A DNA stretch of 64,000 nucleotides from Paralichthys olivaceus. Its lineage: Eukaryota > Chordata > Actinopteri > Pleuronectiformes > Paralichthyidae. The stretch covers positions 6,820,501 through 6,884,500 of the forward strand of contig NC_091112.1 of the NCBI RefSeq assembly GCF_024713975.1, written 5' to 3'. Positions 1-12,560 of this stretch are shown here, piece by piece (positions within the stretch are counted from its first letter, which is position 1; each line of letters begins with the position of its first letter). The notes beneath the pieces were generated by a model. That model was not told where the DNA came from and ran no database searches. It saw only the letters and a list, made by a program, of their open reading frames with translations. Made by a program: the position numbers and the translations under genes.

Positions 1-912
1 AGCTGCAAGTGTTCGTTCATCATTAAAAAGCAGCGCACACACTCCAAGCTACTTTTCAGGGCTGATAAAATGTCTCCTTTAATAAAGACGTGGCACAGTT
101 GATGTGAAGAAATTGTGATTTAAATATTGACTCTATGTTTCTGTATACGTATGATATGTATTATCAAGCAACCATACACTTGACAATTCTACAAATCATC
201 ATTTCTTGCACCTGAAATACTGAGTGTCTAAAGTTTTACATAAACTAATATAATAGTTTAGATTAGATGATTTAGATGAGATTAATTTGGATTAGACAGT
301 TTTATTAAAGTCCAAACTAATTCTCCTTATTAGGGAAAAACAGTAAAAGGTAGGGCACACAACCTACACATCTATATTATACACTCATTGTACACGATAG
401 TGTATCTTTGTAGTATACAGATTTCATTCTTAGTATCAAATAAATCAACAAAAAAACATAACAAAAATACAATTATGCACCATGTGGTATCAGTTAATCT
501 GCCATTATATAAATCTGTTGCAAATTAAATTTAACAAAGAGTCATTAACATGTTTTCCTAAAAATATGATACTCATGTTTTTTTCTGAGGTGTTCTTGGA
601 GCAATTAGTTTTAACTTTTCCCAGCTGCAGCCACTCCTCCATTTCCTTTGTGCATTGCATTATGGGACAGTACTTAAAAAAGGTTGTTTTATTTTGCATG
701 CTGAGAGTTTTGTCACTGCTCCATGTGTGAAAGCACCAGAGAGTGTGGGGGAAAGCTAATGAAGGAGAAAAGGATAATGAAGGATATTTGTGGCCACGTT
801 GCTTTAAACTCTGTACAAAGAATCCCCAGAGCAGAGTTTTACTGTAGCTGATTCCACCGACACAACAAAACTCTTGATGGGCAAATGCTGAAAAGACTGC
901 GTACAGAGGACG

Positions 913-913
<1 letters not shown>

Positions 914-943
<30 letters not shown>
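914..943. repeat. (TG)n microsatellite
   Basis: An uninterrupted run of about fifteen TG dinucleotides. It is translated as a run of Thr-His in a minus-strand open frame, which is why that frame should not be taken as a gene. Confidence 0.9.
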
Positions 944-944
<1 letters not shown>

Positions 945-2494
945 CAAACTTGTCCATTTCTGTTCTACCGGAGATACAGTAAGATGACAGTATGTTGAGA
1001 CACATGAGCCTCATTATGAGCCTCAGAGTGACACACGTTTATCAGGAGCTCTTTTCTCTGATGTGAAAGGTAAAAAATTGAAGAACAGAAAAGATCAGAA
1101 TCTCTGGAGTTGAAAAAGTACCGATAAGTTTGAGCCTTTTCTGCGTCTGTGAATCAAAAGCATCCTTCGCACGGAGTCAGCACAAACACAGCTCACTTAA
1201 CTGTGACATATGAATTAAATGGTCGTCTTTGACAGCAGAATAGTTGTCAACTGTTTCCCTCACCAGCTGGGTGGACTCCACAGAGCTGGTATCACTATTA
1301 GTATTCTTGACAAGAGAACGGCTCACAGAAAGCGAGCAGTGGGCCAGGAGGACAGCTGCACACTGTGCTTTCACTTCATACCGACTCCCGCACAAAAGGC
1401 CCAGGGCGAAATTAAAGGACAGGGCACTGGCACACTTGCTCACTCTTTCTCTTTCTTTTCTCTCACTCTTTTCAGGGGTTAGAAAAGGAAGTTTTGAACC
1501 ACGAAGAATGAGCATGCTTCGCTCAAAGGGAGAGGCCACATTAAGACACTGCACACTGTTTTCACATGGAATAAATGTTGAGGGAGTATGTTTGCATATG
1601 GGTTTGTGCAGAGGAGATAATCTGGTTGCCGCTGGTTATTTTGAGAGCTCGTCTTTGCTCTCGCCGTCACCAGGCGCTCTGCAGTTCAGCTCTCTTTAAT
1701 GTGAATAACAACGAAGGCAAGTTAAGCTAAAAATCAATGCCACGCGCTGCATTAACAGATCTACAAACTGCAGCCAGTGCATTATCCACTGGAAGAACTA
1801 ATCCAGTCTCCTCCTGCTGCAGACACAGAGAGCTAAAACAAACTGACACTGAAAATCAGGGTGAAAATAAATTAATCAGCTTTAATTATTAATACAAGAC
1901 GTAGAAGTGAACAAGGAAAACACAAGTAGATGCTGAGATATCTATAAGTGCTGCACTGAAGATTAAAAACTTCCATGATGAGTCTTGTGGGTGGTCTCTG
2001 CTGCAGCCTGACTCAAGGTCACACCAGGCGAACATGGTCTGCACCAACAAGCCGGAAAATGATCCCAGTTCAGCCAGTTCAAACATACAGAGCCACTGGT
2101 TTGACTGATGTAAGTGCAGGGCAGCGAGCTGAGCTGGACCTGGCGTTTGGCTACAATGGGTCTGTGATAAAATACAACAGGGCTCTCCTGGAAATCAGTA
2201 ATTGGGTTTTTACGAGGCAGGAATCCACTCTGGTCTAAGTTTCTGTTCCCCACATGAGCACTGTGGCTTTATCCTTCCAGTTTCAAGTTATTTTTGAATT
2301 CAGATTCATTGACTCAAGCGCATTGGGGTTGAAACTAAATATATGATAGGAAGGAAGTGCAACATAAATAACACAACATTCTTGAAAAAGGCATTTAATT
2401 TAAAGATTCATTTCTCTTTATATAGAACAAGGCAAGAATGTTTTAACCTATCACAGGGGTTCAGCATCTTGTCAAAAGAAATTTAGGAATGCAG

Positions 2495-2575
2495 ACTGGA
2501 GGAACCAGGGATCGAACCACCAACTTTCTGCTTGGTGGACAACCTCCTGAGCCACATCCACCCCATACTTAGCAG
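2495..2575 (-). repeat. tRNA-like SINE fragment
   Basis: Read on the minus strand, the segment shows a GGCTCAGGAGGT box followed about 40 bases later by GGTTCGATCCC. These resemble the A and B boxes of a tRNA promoter. A second copy with the same architecture lies in a krit1 intron (39703-39795), also on the minus strand. The pattern fits a widespread teleost tRNA-derived dispersed repeat. It does not fold into a complete tRNA in this copy, so I do not call a tRNA gene. Confidence 0.6.
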
Positions 2576-2860
2576 AAATCTTCTAATAATATAATCTGAT
2601 GTATCATTAGGGAAAACTTGGATCGTTTTTTGCAACCTTACCACTTGTATCAGTCTCAAGTCCCTAAAACTACTGGGATTTCTTTATTTATGCTTATGTG
2701 GGTTTTGGTCATATACTGACAACAGATAATATCCAGTCGTCCTCAATATCTATCTCAACATGGCTCCTGTGTACTTCGGTGGCCCTGTCTGACCCATGTC
2801 CCGCTCTTCACTCAACACCTCGCCCCTGGCTCTGAGCATCAAACGCAGAGCCGCCACGCA

Positions 2861-2968
2861 TCACCTCCCAGACCACATTTCACAGACATGACAAACAAAC
2901 CGATCATCTGGCTCCTTAGAGAGATGGTTGGCAAAGCCACTCACCAGATGCTTCACCACCCAGTGTAC
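2861..2968 (-). other. candidate unassigned coding exon
   Basis: On the minus strand a strong pyrimidine-rich acceptor ending in TCTTTCCCAG leads into an open frame of 35 codons that ends in TGA. It starts VHWVVKHLVSG and contains SKEPDDRFVCHVCE; the other two frames close quickly. An internal GTGAGT after eight codons could act as an alternative donor. I do not recognise the family. If real, it would be the 3' part of a minus-strand gene whose earlier exons lie to the right, perhaps starting at the CpG-rich patch near 4.6-4.9 kb. A chance open frame beside a good-looking acceptor is the main alternative. Confidence 0.3.
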
Positions 2969-3849
2969 CTGGGAAAGAGTAGAGGGATGTTTCAAACAAA
3001 CTCATCTCAGTCCTGACTGCACAACTCCACTGCAGGTCAGCCCAATACAAACCACACAGACACACACCTGGTTGTGACTATTGACTTTTTATGGACTATT
3101 TTAAGAAATGAATGCCTCATTTTGTCTATTTAGTCTAATATCACAAATAAAAATCAATTAATTTGCCTCAAGGGTCTTAAAATTACCAGTTGAGCTTCAT
3201 CTACTGACTTGTAATTATATAATTATCTTAGCATTCTGCAGTATCAGTTTATCATAATATGTTTGTTAACTGGACTGGAAATTAAACCTGCTTCTTTATT
3301 TCTTGTCAATATTTGAATGATATATAGAGAATTCTTCAAATAAGAGTTATATTTGCTGTAAAGAAATTCAGGTCTGAGGAGGTGCAGCAAATAAGTGACA
3401 CTTCTGTTGCCTGATGTTAAAATATCACATTCAGGTTTTACTGGGTCAAAAAGACAATCTTCAATCATTATCATCTTCATATCGTAAATACTTGGTCTCA
3501 TAGAAAAGGTCTTTTCAGGTGAACATCAGACCAGAGAGCCACCGCACCACTGCACAGAGAGGAATCTTTTAAAAACCTGCTTTTCCACCATTCATTTTTC
3601 CTCTGTCTCACTTTGACCCTCCACCGGTCCATTACTGAGGTCCACCTGAGCCCGGAGAGGCTAAATGTGCACTTTAGACAAAAGAACCAACTCCTTATTG
3701 TTTCTCCTGCAGGGCACAGGAGCATCAGTTCAGAGCTTCATAAATACATCAGCATCCTCAGTTTACCCCACACAAAAAACCTTCAAATAAAAAAAGATTG
3801 TACAGTACAATGGATCCTGGAATCATTAAAACGAGAAACCTTCTCAAAA

Positions 3850-4190
3850 TTATGACTTCAATAATGATGTCATACCTCCAAACAATGAGTCACCCAATGT
3901 AATGACTTACCAACCTAAAGGTTTTGACTTGATATACTTGGCATCTCAATACATTGACTTTCTAACTCAATATAATTTGACCTACTAACTGAAAATAATG
4001 GCTTTGTATGTCATACTCAGACTTACTATTTCATAATGGATTTTCTATCTCATCATTTCGATAACGTATCTCATAATGATGCTTGCTATCTCATAACTAA
4101 GACTTCATATATCATCATTTCAAACTTATATCTGATAATTATGAATCATTATCTCATCGGTTGTTTGGATTTTTATCTCGTAATTTTGAT
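3850..4190. repeat. degenerate AT-rich minisatellite
   Basis: The motif TATCTCATAAT followed by variants of TTTGACTTA recurs roughly every 25-30 bases, with many substitutions. This looks like an old, decayed tandem array of a type common in fish intergenic DNA. There is no coding potential. Confidence 0.55.
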
Positions 4191-4559
4191 TTAGCATGAA
4201 TCTTCTTTTTTTGTCACTGGCAGAAATGCTCTTCCATACATTAGAGCTGAAGTGTGGAGGGAAGTAAGTTTATTTGAAGTTAACGAACATCCTTTTACTT
4301 CTGACAATGTTCATGGTCACAACCATCAGACTTAGCCACAGGGACTGATGAGGAAAAAGAAAAAGAATAAACGTTATGAGCAAATTAAAAGAATACAAAA
4401 AGTTGCACGTAACCAACTAACTGCGTCATGGTCAATTTAAACAAATGGCATTTTCTGGGAGAAATTAAAATTCACACCGGGCCACAGTTTCAGGACCTCA
4501 GCAGAAGTTTCTTCTAATAAACCATGAAGAGGCTGATTTAATGACGCCATCATCAAAAC

Positions 4560-4880
4560 TTTGACCCAACCCGCAATGAAATAAAAACGAACCCACCGGA
4601 TTCTCCTCAGCAGCATCTCAGCTGGTGCAGGATGGACTCAGCTCTCGGGTTAAAAAGTATTTTCCTCCAGTCTCTGCTGCTGCAGTGCGACTGTCCCGTC
4701 CCAGGCTGTGGAGGAGGGGGAGAGGAGACCGTGGATGCTCTGCAGGTATGTGGGGGGGCTGGGGGGAGCGAGGACCGATCCACTCCGGGGCTCAGGGAAG
4801 CAAAAGGAGGGAGTCGAGAGGAATTGGAGGCAGATATGAAATCCTGAACTGCCCACTTTTTCACCCAATTACCGGGGTTG
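4560..4880. promoter_or_regulatory. CpG-richer patch, possible promoter or first exon
   Basis: This patch has visibly more CG dinucleotides than its AT-rich surroundings. On the plus strand an ATG at 4632 opens 38 codons beginning MDSALGLKSIFLQSLL, ending at a strong donor (CTGCAG then GTATGT, about 4745). No downstream exon keeps that frame open: joining to the good acceptor near 4980 hits a stop within six codons. It may be a noncoding first exon, or the promoter of a gene running left on the minus strand. The product is unknown. Confidence 0.3.
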
Positions 4881-5896
4881 GGAGATGGCGCATGCCTGTC
4901 ACAGGAGGGCTGGGAGGGATGGCAGCTGAAACAAGCGATGTTAGAGGCTGTGACGTGGAGCCTGACCTATGTTTCTGCAGGGAGACACATGCATGAGTTG
5001 AGTCAGTGCAGCAGGATGAGGATGAGGAGGATGAGGGTGCAGCTGCAGATGGGATTTTTGCAGCACAGTCACTTTTACTCAAGGAGGAAGAGGAAGATGA
5101 GGATGAGGGAGCTATGTCTCATCCTATTCCTTTTGCTGCTGAGTCAATGAAATTTAAAAATCACATGGAACAAGTTTGCATGCATCACCACTGGAGTAAT
5201 GAGCAGTGTGCGGACCACACAGCAGCTGCTCCATCATTTCCAAATTTAATCTGCAGGGTGTGTTTGATTTGACATCAATGAACTCTGCAGTGCCACAGTG
5301 AAGCCATTAACTGCAGCTAATTCAGTAACAAACAAAGGGGGGAAAGTCTCAAAGATAAATTTTTACAAGCACAAACTGCACTTCAGAGTTGTAGAAATAT
5401 ATACTCTTGATATAAACACTGCATCAATTAACTTTATGCTGTTATTAATTACTAGTTCTGATGATCTAGTGGCAGAAGAAGAATCTAAAGCCGAAATGTT
5501 TGTAAAAATGCTGTAGAATAGAAATAAGAATTATGTATTTGTCCTCAGTTCGAGGTCAGATTAACCTGCATGGGGCACTGTGCAAAAAATGAGCTCTGAC
5601 CACACCTCCGCCCCTCCCACATCCTTTTTTTTTCCCTCCATGCATTATGTGTCCTGTCATTTTCAAGAAAAGAAACTGAACAAAAAATGTATTCAGTGAA
5701 ATGGACCATGTTAAAGTAGATTTGACACGAGGCCACTTGACAAAAAATAAAAATCAACACGCCTGTCGACATTGAAAATGTTGAATTGTAAAGATTGAGC
5801 AGTTTTATTGTTGGACTCCAAATAGTGCGTGAAGAATTATCAGGACCATGACTCTGCAGCTGGGCGTGCAGCTCTCTGACGCTGTTCTCAGGAACA

Positions 5897-6003
5897 AGGG
5901 GCTTTGAGATGGAGGCTTCATCCTCTGGGAACCATGAATATACTATATTAGTTAACGATAAGATACTTCACAAGATAAATGGAAACTTTATACACAGTCT
6001 ATG
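5897..6003. repeat. fragment of a dispersed teleost repeat
   Basis: The stretch TTCATCCTCTGGGAACCATG and the later CTTTATACACAGTCTATGG resemble pieces I associate with a widespread teleost dispersed repeat. A second probable piece, carrying GCAGCCAGCCACCAGAGG, lies near 7020-7085. Assignment is from memory of the motif only. Confidence 0.4.
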
Positions 6004-6214
6004 GTCTTGTCAGAGAGTCATAAACAGTCGCATATGACACCACAGATTCTTGGATATTGGATTTGGAAAAGGAAACAAAAGGAAAAAGGACGAAACAAGA
6101 AGAGCATCATGGGAGAGATCCCTCTTCAAGAAAGTCGCACAATAAATGTCATGTAAAGACGAAACAGAAATAAGAAAAGATAGAATCATCAGTGGGGATA
6201 GACAATGTGCACTT

Positions 6215-6245
6215 GACCTTCTGGATCAATAAAGACTACAATCTC
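6215..6245 (+). repeat. short repeat tail sharing CTTCTGGATCAATAAAG
   Basis: The 17-base string CTTCTGGATCAATAAAG occurs here, and again in opposite orientation next to the simple repeat at 9630-9765. This looks like the 3' tail of a dispersed LINE-like element, where the tail often abuts a microsatellite. The element body is not recognisable. Confidence 0.45.
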
Positions 6246-7014
6246 ATCTCAGTGAGTAGATTTAGATTTGAGCTGAAACCTGTTCATCAGTCACACACAC
6301 ACAGTATAATTCAATGCACTCTCTTGGCTCAGTGCTGGATTTTACCACCTGTTCACACTGTGTAACAGAGACACACAGAAGATAAACAGGGTCAAGTGAA
6401 GTACGAACCTGCAGCCGTCTACAGACACAGTGAATGCTGCTTTGTAGTCATCGCCCTGTGGCCGGGCAGCAACAGGTGGTGCTGCACACCTGAGGAATGT
6501 GACACCCAGATACCAGCAGCACCGTCTGAGAGGGAAATGTCAAAGCACAGAGAGCAGACGTGTACTTCAGTCCAACTTCAGCTATGATGCAGAGTCACAG
6601 TGACCTGGATGGATTCAAGTCCAGTCAGCAGCTCTGACGGTGAAGACATCATCCTACTCTGCTGCCGTTTGTCGTCAGAGTCGTGGAGCATAGTTATTAG
6701 TCAAAGTTGTGTTGCTTCTCTTTTTCCAATATGACAGAAAAAACCATTAAAATGCACAAAAAAACAACATCTACAGTTCCATGACACTTGGACAGGTTCC
6801 ATCTGCTGAGGAAGATCACGTCGAGCTCGAACCTGCAGGTTGTTTCATTTTGACATCGTTTGGAGCCAGAGTCGGATCAGTCGTGATTGAGGAAGCCTCA
6901 GTATCGAGGTCCCTCCGATAAACGTGCTCGACCAATTACGAGTAAGTCTCAGCGGTCAATCATGATTTATAACATCAAATGAACTTTTTGGTTTGGTAAA
7001 TGTCTCATCCAGTA

Positions 7015-7265
7015 ACACGGAGGAGGCAGGGTTTATAAACTGTATTGCAGCCAGCCACCAGAGGACAATCAAGATCATACAGTGGTGGAGAGTAAGTACA
7101 TTTACTCCAAAACTGTTCCTCAGTAAAGTTCTGAGGTACTCTTTTATGATACTTAATACTAATATAGAATGTAATGTTCAAAAATACTTCACCTCCATAA
7201 GAAATGTGTTAAAATACAATATAATATCAAATTACATGTTTGGGTGAAGGAATAAAAGCCCAGCA
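7015..7265. repeat. composite of dispersed repeat fragments
   Basis: The first part (to about 7085) carries GCAGCCAGCCACCAGAGG. It runs into CAGTGGTGGAGAGTAAGTAC, followed by ATTTACTCC and GAGGTACTC motifs, and then AT-rich sequence with AAAGCCCAGCAG. The second part resembles the many short non-autonomous DNA elements in fish that begin CAGTGGTGGAA and carry AAGTACATTTACTC. Terminal inverted repeats could not be confirmed by eye. Confidence 0.4.
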
Positions 7266-9629
7266 GGAAAAGTAAGAGCAGTGTTTTACTTTCTTTTAAA
7301 GCTCCTAACTGTAACATAATGAGGTCTATATAAGAATCAGTGGGGAGCCAACTAAATTAGACCAAACACAGTTAAACATGCATGCAGGCCATGCCTCAGA
7401 CCTGCATACAAGCTAACATTACATTTTCCAGCAGCCATCAAACAAGCAGCCTGTAATTAGACACTATCATTATATTGTAGCTGAGCTCAGATCAAGTCAG
7501 TCGAGAGCAACACTGACATTTATTTTAAAGTGTCTTCAGATGTTCTGCAGATGATCACAGATCCAGAGCTTAATGCCACCTATCATCTAACATCACGTCT
7601 TTATGTTCAGCAACAGCAGCAATAAACAAACAATCACACCTTTGTTGGTGACTCTGACACGTGCAGCCAACGCCACCAGGTGGGATTCATTAGTTTTCGT
7701 GGCTGAAGTGTGACTCAGCTAAAACACAGAGCACAGCCGCCACTTTATTTTTATGCTTTCCCTCATTCTGCTTGAGTCATGTTTGGCGGTTACATTTCAC
7801 TGGGTGACCAGAATTACTGTCATCTCACCACAAAGTAGAAGATTCTTCAGACTCAGTCTACCTTGCACAAGCTAAGCAACCACAAGTCTGTGCTTTTGTG
7901 TGTGTGAATGAGGGGAAAAATAAAAAAAATGAAGCAACACAAAGGTTCTACTTCACTCAGCATCACACTTCACCTTGATGTAAATCTCTCCACTAAAATC
8001 CATACAACACTGATGCAATGACAGGAAAGACGACCAGCTTCTGAATCATTTTCCCTCCTATAAAAGTAAAACCTCAAATCCCAGTTTCCGCTGACTGGCT
8101 GGTTTTTGTTTCCACCATGGATGCAGAGTGGCAGAGGCAAACTGGCACAGGACAGACGGGTGTGGGAAAGCTGCTCCCCTCATCGGCCAAACCAACAGCC
8201 CTGCCATGCTTTCTGCATGATGCTGCTGCAGCCACCAGAAAGTGAACCGCCACTGAGAAAATTTGATGCAATATATTTTGTGACACATCGTTTCTTTTTG
8301 TGCCAGTGTCTGGAAACAAGGTTAGTTGCTTCTGCAGCTGGAGATCTGGCAACAAGTTAATTTCGAGTCTTTATGAAAATCAATACTCGTGGTCAACCAG
8401 CGAGGAAAATGAGACTTCATGTATTTCATAAGCCGCCTCTGCCTCATGCATCATTGATAAAAGTACAGCTGAGGACAACCTCAAAAAAATAAAAAGGCTG
8501 GGCATTTCATTGACAGATATATATATATTTATAACTATAGTGGTACATTTTAAGTGAAGTAAGATTTTTTTTATGAGCTGCCATTACTTTTAAAATGTGA
8601 AAAATGCTATTTAATCCTCCACAGGAACCTCACCACCAAATACACTTTAGTCACCAAGCATGGGAAATTCTACATTTTACAAAAATAAAATCTAACATCA
8701 ATCATCTTATTCTCGAGATTTTTTATATCTTGTTTAAAAATGTTGGATACAGTTAAAGTATTAATCTCTAAAAGCTCACTTTTGTAATCAGGAATTTAAT
8801 AATGTAAGACAATTACTACTCCATAAGATGCAGAAATGTGTGTGTATAACAACTGAAATATTGTAGATCAATTTTATCTGTAATGTTTCACTACTCTTTA
8901 ATAAAATTGCTTGTATTGACATTATAGATTTGAACTGCAAGCTAATAATATATAGTTTAACCTTGGTGTCCTCCCAGTCACACACATCTGCAGGATAAAA
9001 AAAAAAGTTAAATCTTACTAAATATACAGCGTGAATCTTTTTCTCATGCCACCCTGGTCGTTTTTCATCGTAGGGTAATAAATTCATGGGTGAGGTCATA
9101 TTTGAAACCTGATGTTAAAACAGTCGCAGATCAAAGGAATTACATGCCAGTGTATAAAAAGTCAAACGAGGTCAAAGCGAAATTTGTTGAAACGGTCCGG
9201 TCTGTATAGTCTCCTCCTCAGACGTTTCCTTCTCCACCGTTTCCCAGACATGTTGGAAACACAGATTCATTTGTCTAAAGGTTTTTAGTTTTGGAGAGCA
9301 GCTCGTCTGGGCTTCTGTAAAATAATATGACTATTTTCAGCCTTGGGAATGATTCAGCCATTTCCATTATTATTCCTGCCAATAGCAACCAGTGTAATTT
9401 TTACAGTCTTCCAGTGCCAGACTGTTCGTGAGTGATTCACTCTCTCAGGGACAGAAGCTAGTGTATTGTGGGAACTTGCATGAAGATCAGTATCAACCAG
9501 AGTAAACTGCTTTTTCTCAGGGTGTTGGTTTGGATTACAAACTTTTCTCACATTTTCTCCTCCATCTTATTTGTTAATAGCACCAATGAATATTAATGAA
9601 GAATTCGCATGGATGTTGAAACACAATAG

Positions 9630-9765
9630 ATAAGTAGGAAGGTAAGAAGCAAGGAAGGTGGGTAGGTAGGAAGGAAGGTGAGAAGGTGGTAGGTAGGAAG
9701 GTAAGTAGGGAGGCAGGTAGGAAAGTAGGAAGGTAGGTAAATACTTTATTGATCCAGAAGGACTC
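9630..9765. repeat. AGGT/AAGG simple repeat with LINE-like tail
   Basis: Imperfect tandem GGTA, AAGG and GTAGG units run for about 110 bases. They are followed by TACTTTATTGATCCAGAAGG, the reverse complement of the tail seen at 6215-6245. The simple repeat probably grew from the tail of the inserted element. Open frames across it encode only YLPT/LPSF low-complexity runs. Confidence 0.7.
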
Positions 9766-10249
9766 ATGGAATCCAGCATGTCCCAAATGACTGCATGTTG
9801 TCTTTGATGCAGCTTAGTCAAACCTGTAATAACTGAAAATACCTGTACTGTTCGGAAACAGCAAGAGCTCAGAGATTGATTTATTTAAACTTGGTGCTCA
9901 TACCTCGTGATTCAGTGGTGTTATTCTTAGAAAATATGAAGTAGCTCAATTATAATACAAGCCAATAAAATGATTAGTTAATGTGACATTTATTTATAAA
10001 GAAACACATTTCAGAAACATTTAAGTTACACGTTTGATATCAGCTGTGTTTGCAAATCTGTTTAACCTCCAAGCATTTTTACAGAGCTATCGTTTCCTTA
10101 TTCATTTGTGTGTTGCACCAGGATTTTACCCAAACACATTGGATCCTGACACAACATCCTTCAGCTCGACTTCAACCAACAACAAGGTATCTTCAATTGC
10201 TGCGAAACATTAGTATCACGACATGGGGAGGGAGTGTCTTTTTCTCTGG

Positions 10250-12560
10250 TCAGTACCAGTAGGATCTTCTGTTTCGCCTGTTCTCCTGAATACCCAGTTT
10301 CTCCATGACCTCCTCCTCCAGCGTTTTGAGGGACGGTACAAAAGTCTTTTCTAGAGTGTCCTCAGGACTTGTGTCTTTGGGACCATCTGCGAGGGTGAGA
10401 GGAAAACAAGTCTTGGTTTAAACAAAAGCAGATCACTGAGAGTAAAACAATATGCTCATATGATATAGAGTTGTTCAAACATCTACTGTAACAAACAAAT
10501 GTTCTTCATTTTCTTACACATAAAACAATTGTAACTTACTGAAATTGACCAAAAAAGGGGAGTGCTTGGAAAAACTAAATCACATCTGCAGCGTCAGAAT
10601 AAAGGAGCTTGAGCCAAAACAAAGTCGAAGTAACAGGAATGATGCGTCACTGGAAAAACTAGCTGGAGAGTTGCTCAGCATTGTTAAAGAGTTGTGGTCC
10701 TCATGTGTCCTTTAGTTCCCAATAATTTTTTCCATAGTAAAACAAAGGCTCAGATTGTATCACTCTGAAGCCTATTTCTGGAATTCAGGTCTTCACACAT
10801 TGGAAAGAAATTGCTGGTTTTATGTGCCACTGCACATGGAATCAACAGCATCAGTTTTGGGTCGTAACAAGAATTATTCCTCCAATCAAAACACACACCT
10901 TTCCACTGCTCTGGCACGATGCCGTCTCGTCGCTGCACAACAGGCTTAGGGATGATTCGACCCGTCCTGAGAGACACTCTGACTCTGTCGCCCTCCTCAG
11001 TGAATTTCCACTCCACTTCAGTGGGCTTCCTGGGGATCGATGTCAGTACGATTAATCAGTCAGTTAGGATACCAACTATCAGGTGCATTTACCTAAATAA
11101 CACTGGACTGTGTTTGAACATTCAGGAGTCATTTCAAGACTGTTTTCATCTGGCATTAGTCGGTGTAGAGAATAAATCAAATATACATCAACTATAAAAC
11201 AAAAAAACATAATACAGATAATATTGAAAGATCCTCTAGTATAGGGACCACAACTTCTGGGTGGTTCGGCTGTTAACATCCTGAAATGGGTGCACATGCC
11301 GTACCTGTCGGAGGGGTCAATAAGGGCGATATCACGCAGCAGGAGGGGAGCCTCGCTGGCAATGTAGGTTCCACGATAACCTGCAGTGCGTCCAATGTAC
11401 CTGTAATGCTAAAACACAGAACAATACTTTAAAGTTGGTGAAGTCAATGGTTCCAGATCGGCTTTTTATGGTTCATGTTGTCAAAGTGCAACCAAAGAAA
11501 CTTGACCCCAGACATCTGGCGCCATCTTGTGGAAATAGAAAATAAATACATTGAGTTTTGCAGCGGTAAATAAAATGACCATTGAAATATGTCTGTTAAC
11601 TTGGTGAAATTAGAAAATTAACAACTCCCTCTATGTGTTTGTTCATATGTAGGCTTAGTATTTGTGTAGAGAGAAGTAATAAATAAAAAACACAAAAAAA
11701 AACTGCTTCGACTCTTCCTGTTAGAAAAATGTGAGTTGATCAGAGAAAGACAGATTTAGTCGATATATGAGATATTTAAGTAAATGTCCTATAAGCAAAG
11801 TCTGTCCAGCTTTCTTTGAGGGAATCAGTCCGTCCTTACTGTGTTCAGTCCTTCCAGAATAACCCAGTTTCTGTGTCTGAAGACTTGGATCACTTTCCCC
11901 TGCTTCCCTTGGTCCTTCCCTGTGAGAATCTCCACCTGGGAAACGAAAGCAGATACTTTGACTCTGAGTTGTATCATCATCTGGAATATGTGAAATATGA
12001 CGTCCTGCAGCCACATCCACTTGGTCCTCTTGGAATAACGATGCACACGTGTACCGAGCAGAACTGGTGCTGCTGTAAAGTCAAGGGGGGGGGTTACACA
12101 TTACAGGAAGTCAAGTGATCAATTCACAACATTATTTACTGTTGCACACTATTCTCTGTAGAGGCATCGCTTCAGTTGACAGCTGCTCACAGTGACAATA
12201 TAAAAACAATGGAAGTAAACTGCAATATATTTACACAGCTTGAATATTATGGCTTCCATGTCTGTGTGATGACCAGACGTGGTCCAGAAAGGAAAATGTC
12301 TCCATTCAGAGATCTGACCTGGGGACCTTACTTGACTCTTTCCATTCAATGAGCATGAAGAAGGTTGAGTTTCTCACCATGTCCCCTCTGAGAACAGACC
12401 AGTCCTCCGGCGCTATGGGCTCCACGAACACCTTCCTCCTCCTCTTCCCCGGAGGGTTCAACCGTTTAGCGACCGCAGTCCACGGCCTGTTGGTGCCGTA
12501 TCGGTAGTCCTTGGGCACAATGACCCGGGCTGCCATCGACAGGAGCGCGGTCAGCCTCAT
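10250..12560 (-). CDS. mrpl24: mitochondrial large ribosomal subunit protein uL24m
   Basis: MRPL24 is a structural protein of the large subunit of the mitochondrial ribosome and acts in the matrix. Five exons on the minus strand join in frame: 12560-12378, 11935-11840, 11408-11305, 11029-10899 and 10386-10250. Together they encode 216 residues, the human length. The start MRLTALL and the end SYWY match the family. A KOW-type segment ([13 protein letters not shown]) follows residue 61, and GRIIPKP and DGIVPEQW are family hallmarks. A likely poly(A) signal lies at 9994-9989 (AATAAA on the minus strand), giving a 3' UTR of roughly 250 bases. hdgf lies upstream on the same strand, as in human. 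The N-terminus is basic and poor in acidic residues, as expected for mitochondrial import. Confidence 0.95.

Larger units (their letters stand above)
1..9980. other. intergenic stretch without a recognised gene
   Basis: No open reading frame here resembles a protein I know, and most are short and lack splice context. The stretch holds microsatellites, fragments of dispersed fish repeats, a degenerate AT-rich minisatellite, a CpG-richer patch near 4.56-4.88 kb and one candidate exon at 2861-2968; these are listed separately. It could be intergenic DNA or long introns of a gene lying to the left. Confidence 0.5.

Noticed and set aside
505-1014. Minus-strand 169-codon open frame
   Set aside because: It runs through the TG microsatellite (Thr-His run), has no family resemblance and no splice context.
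1244-1699. Plus-strand 151-codon open frame
   Set aside because: Ser/Leu-rich composition from pyrimidine tracts, overlapping open frames on the other strand, no recognised domain.
5006-5272. Acidic plus-strand open frame rich in Asp and Glu
   Set aside because: The composition comes from GATGAGGA/GAGGAAGA simple sequence; joining it to the upstream candidate exon gives an early stop.
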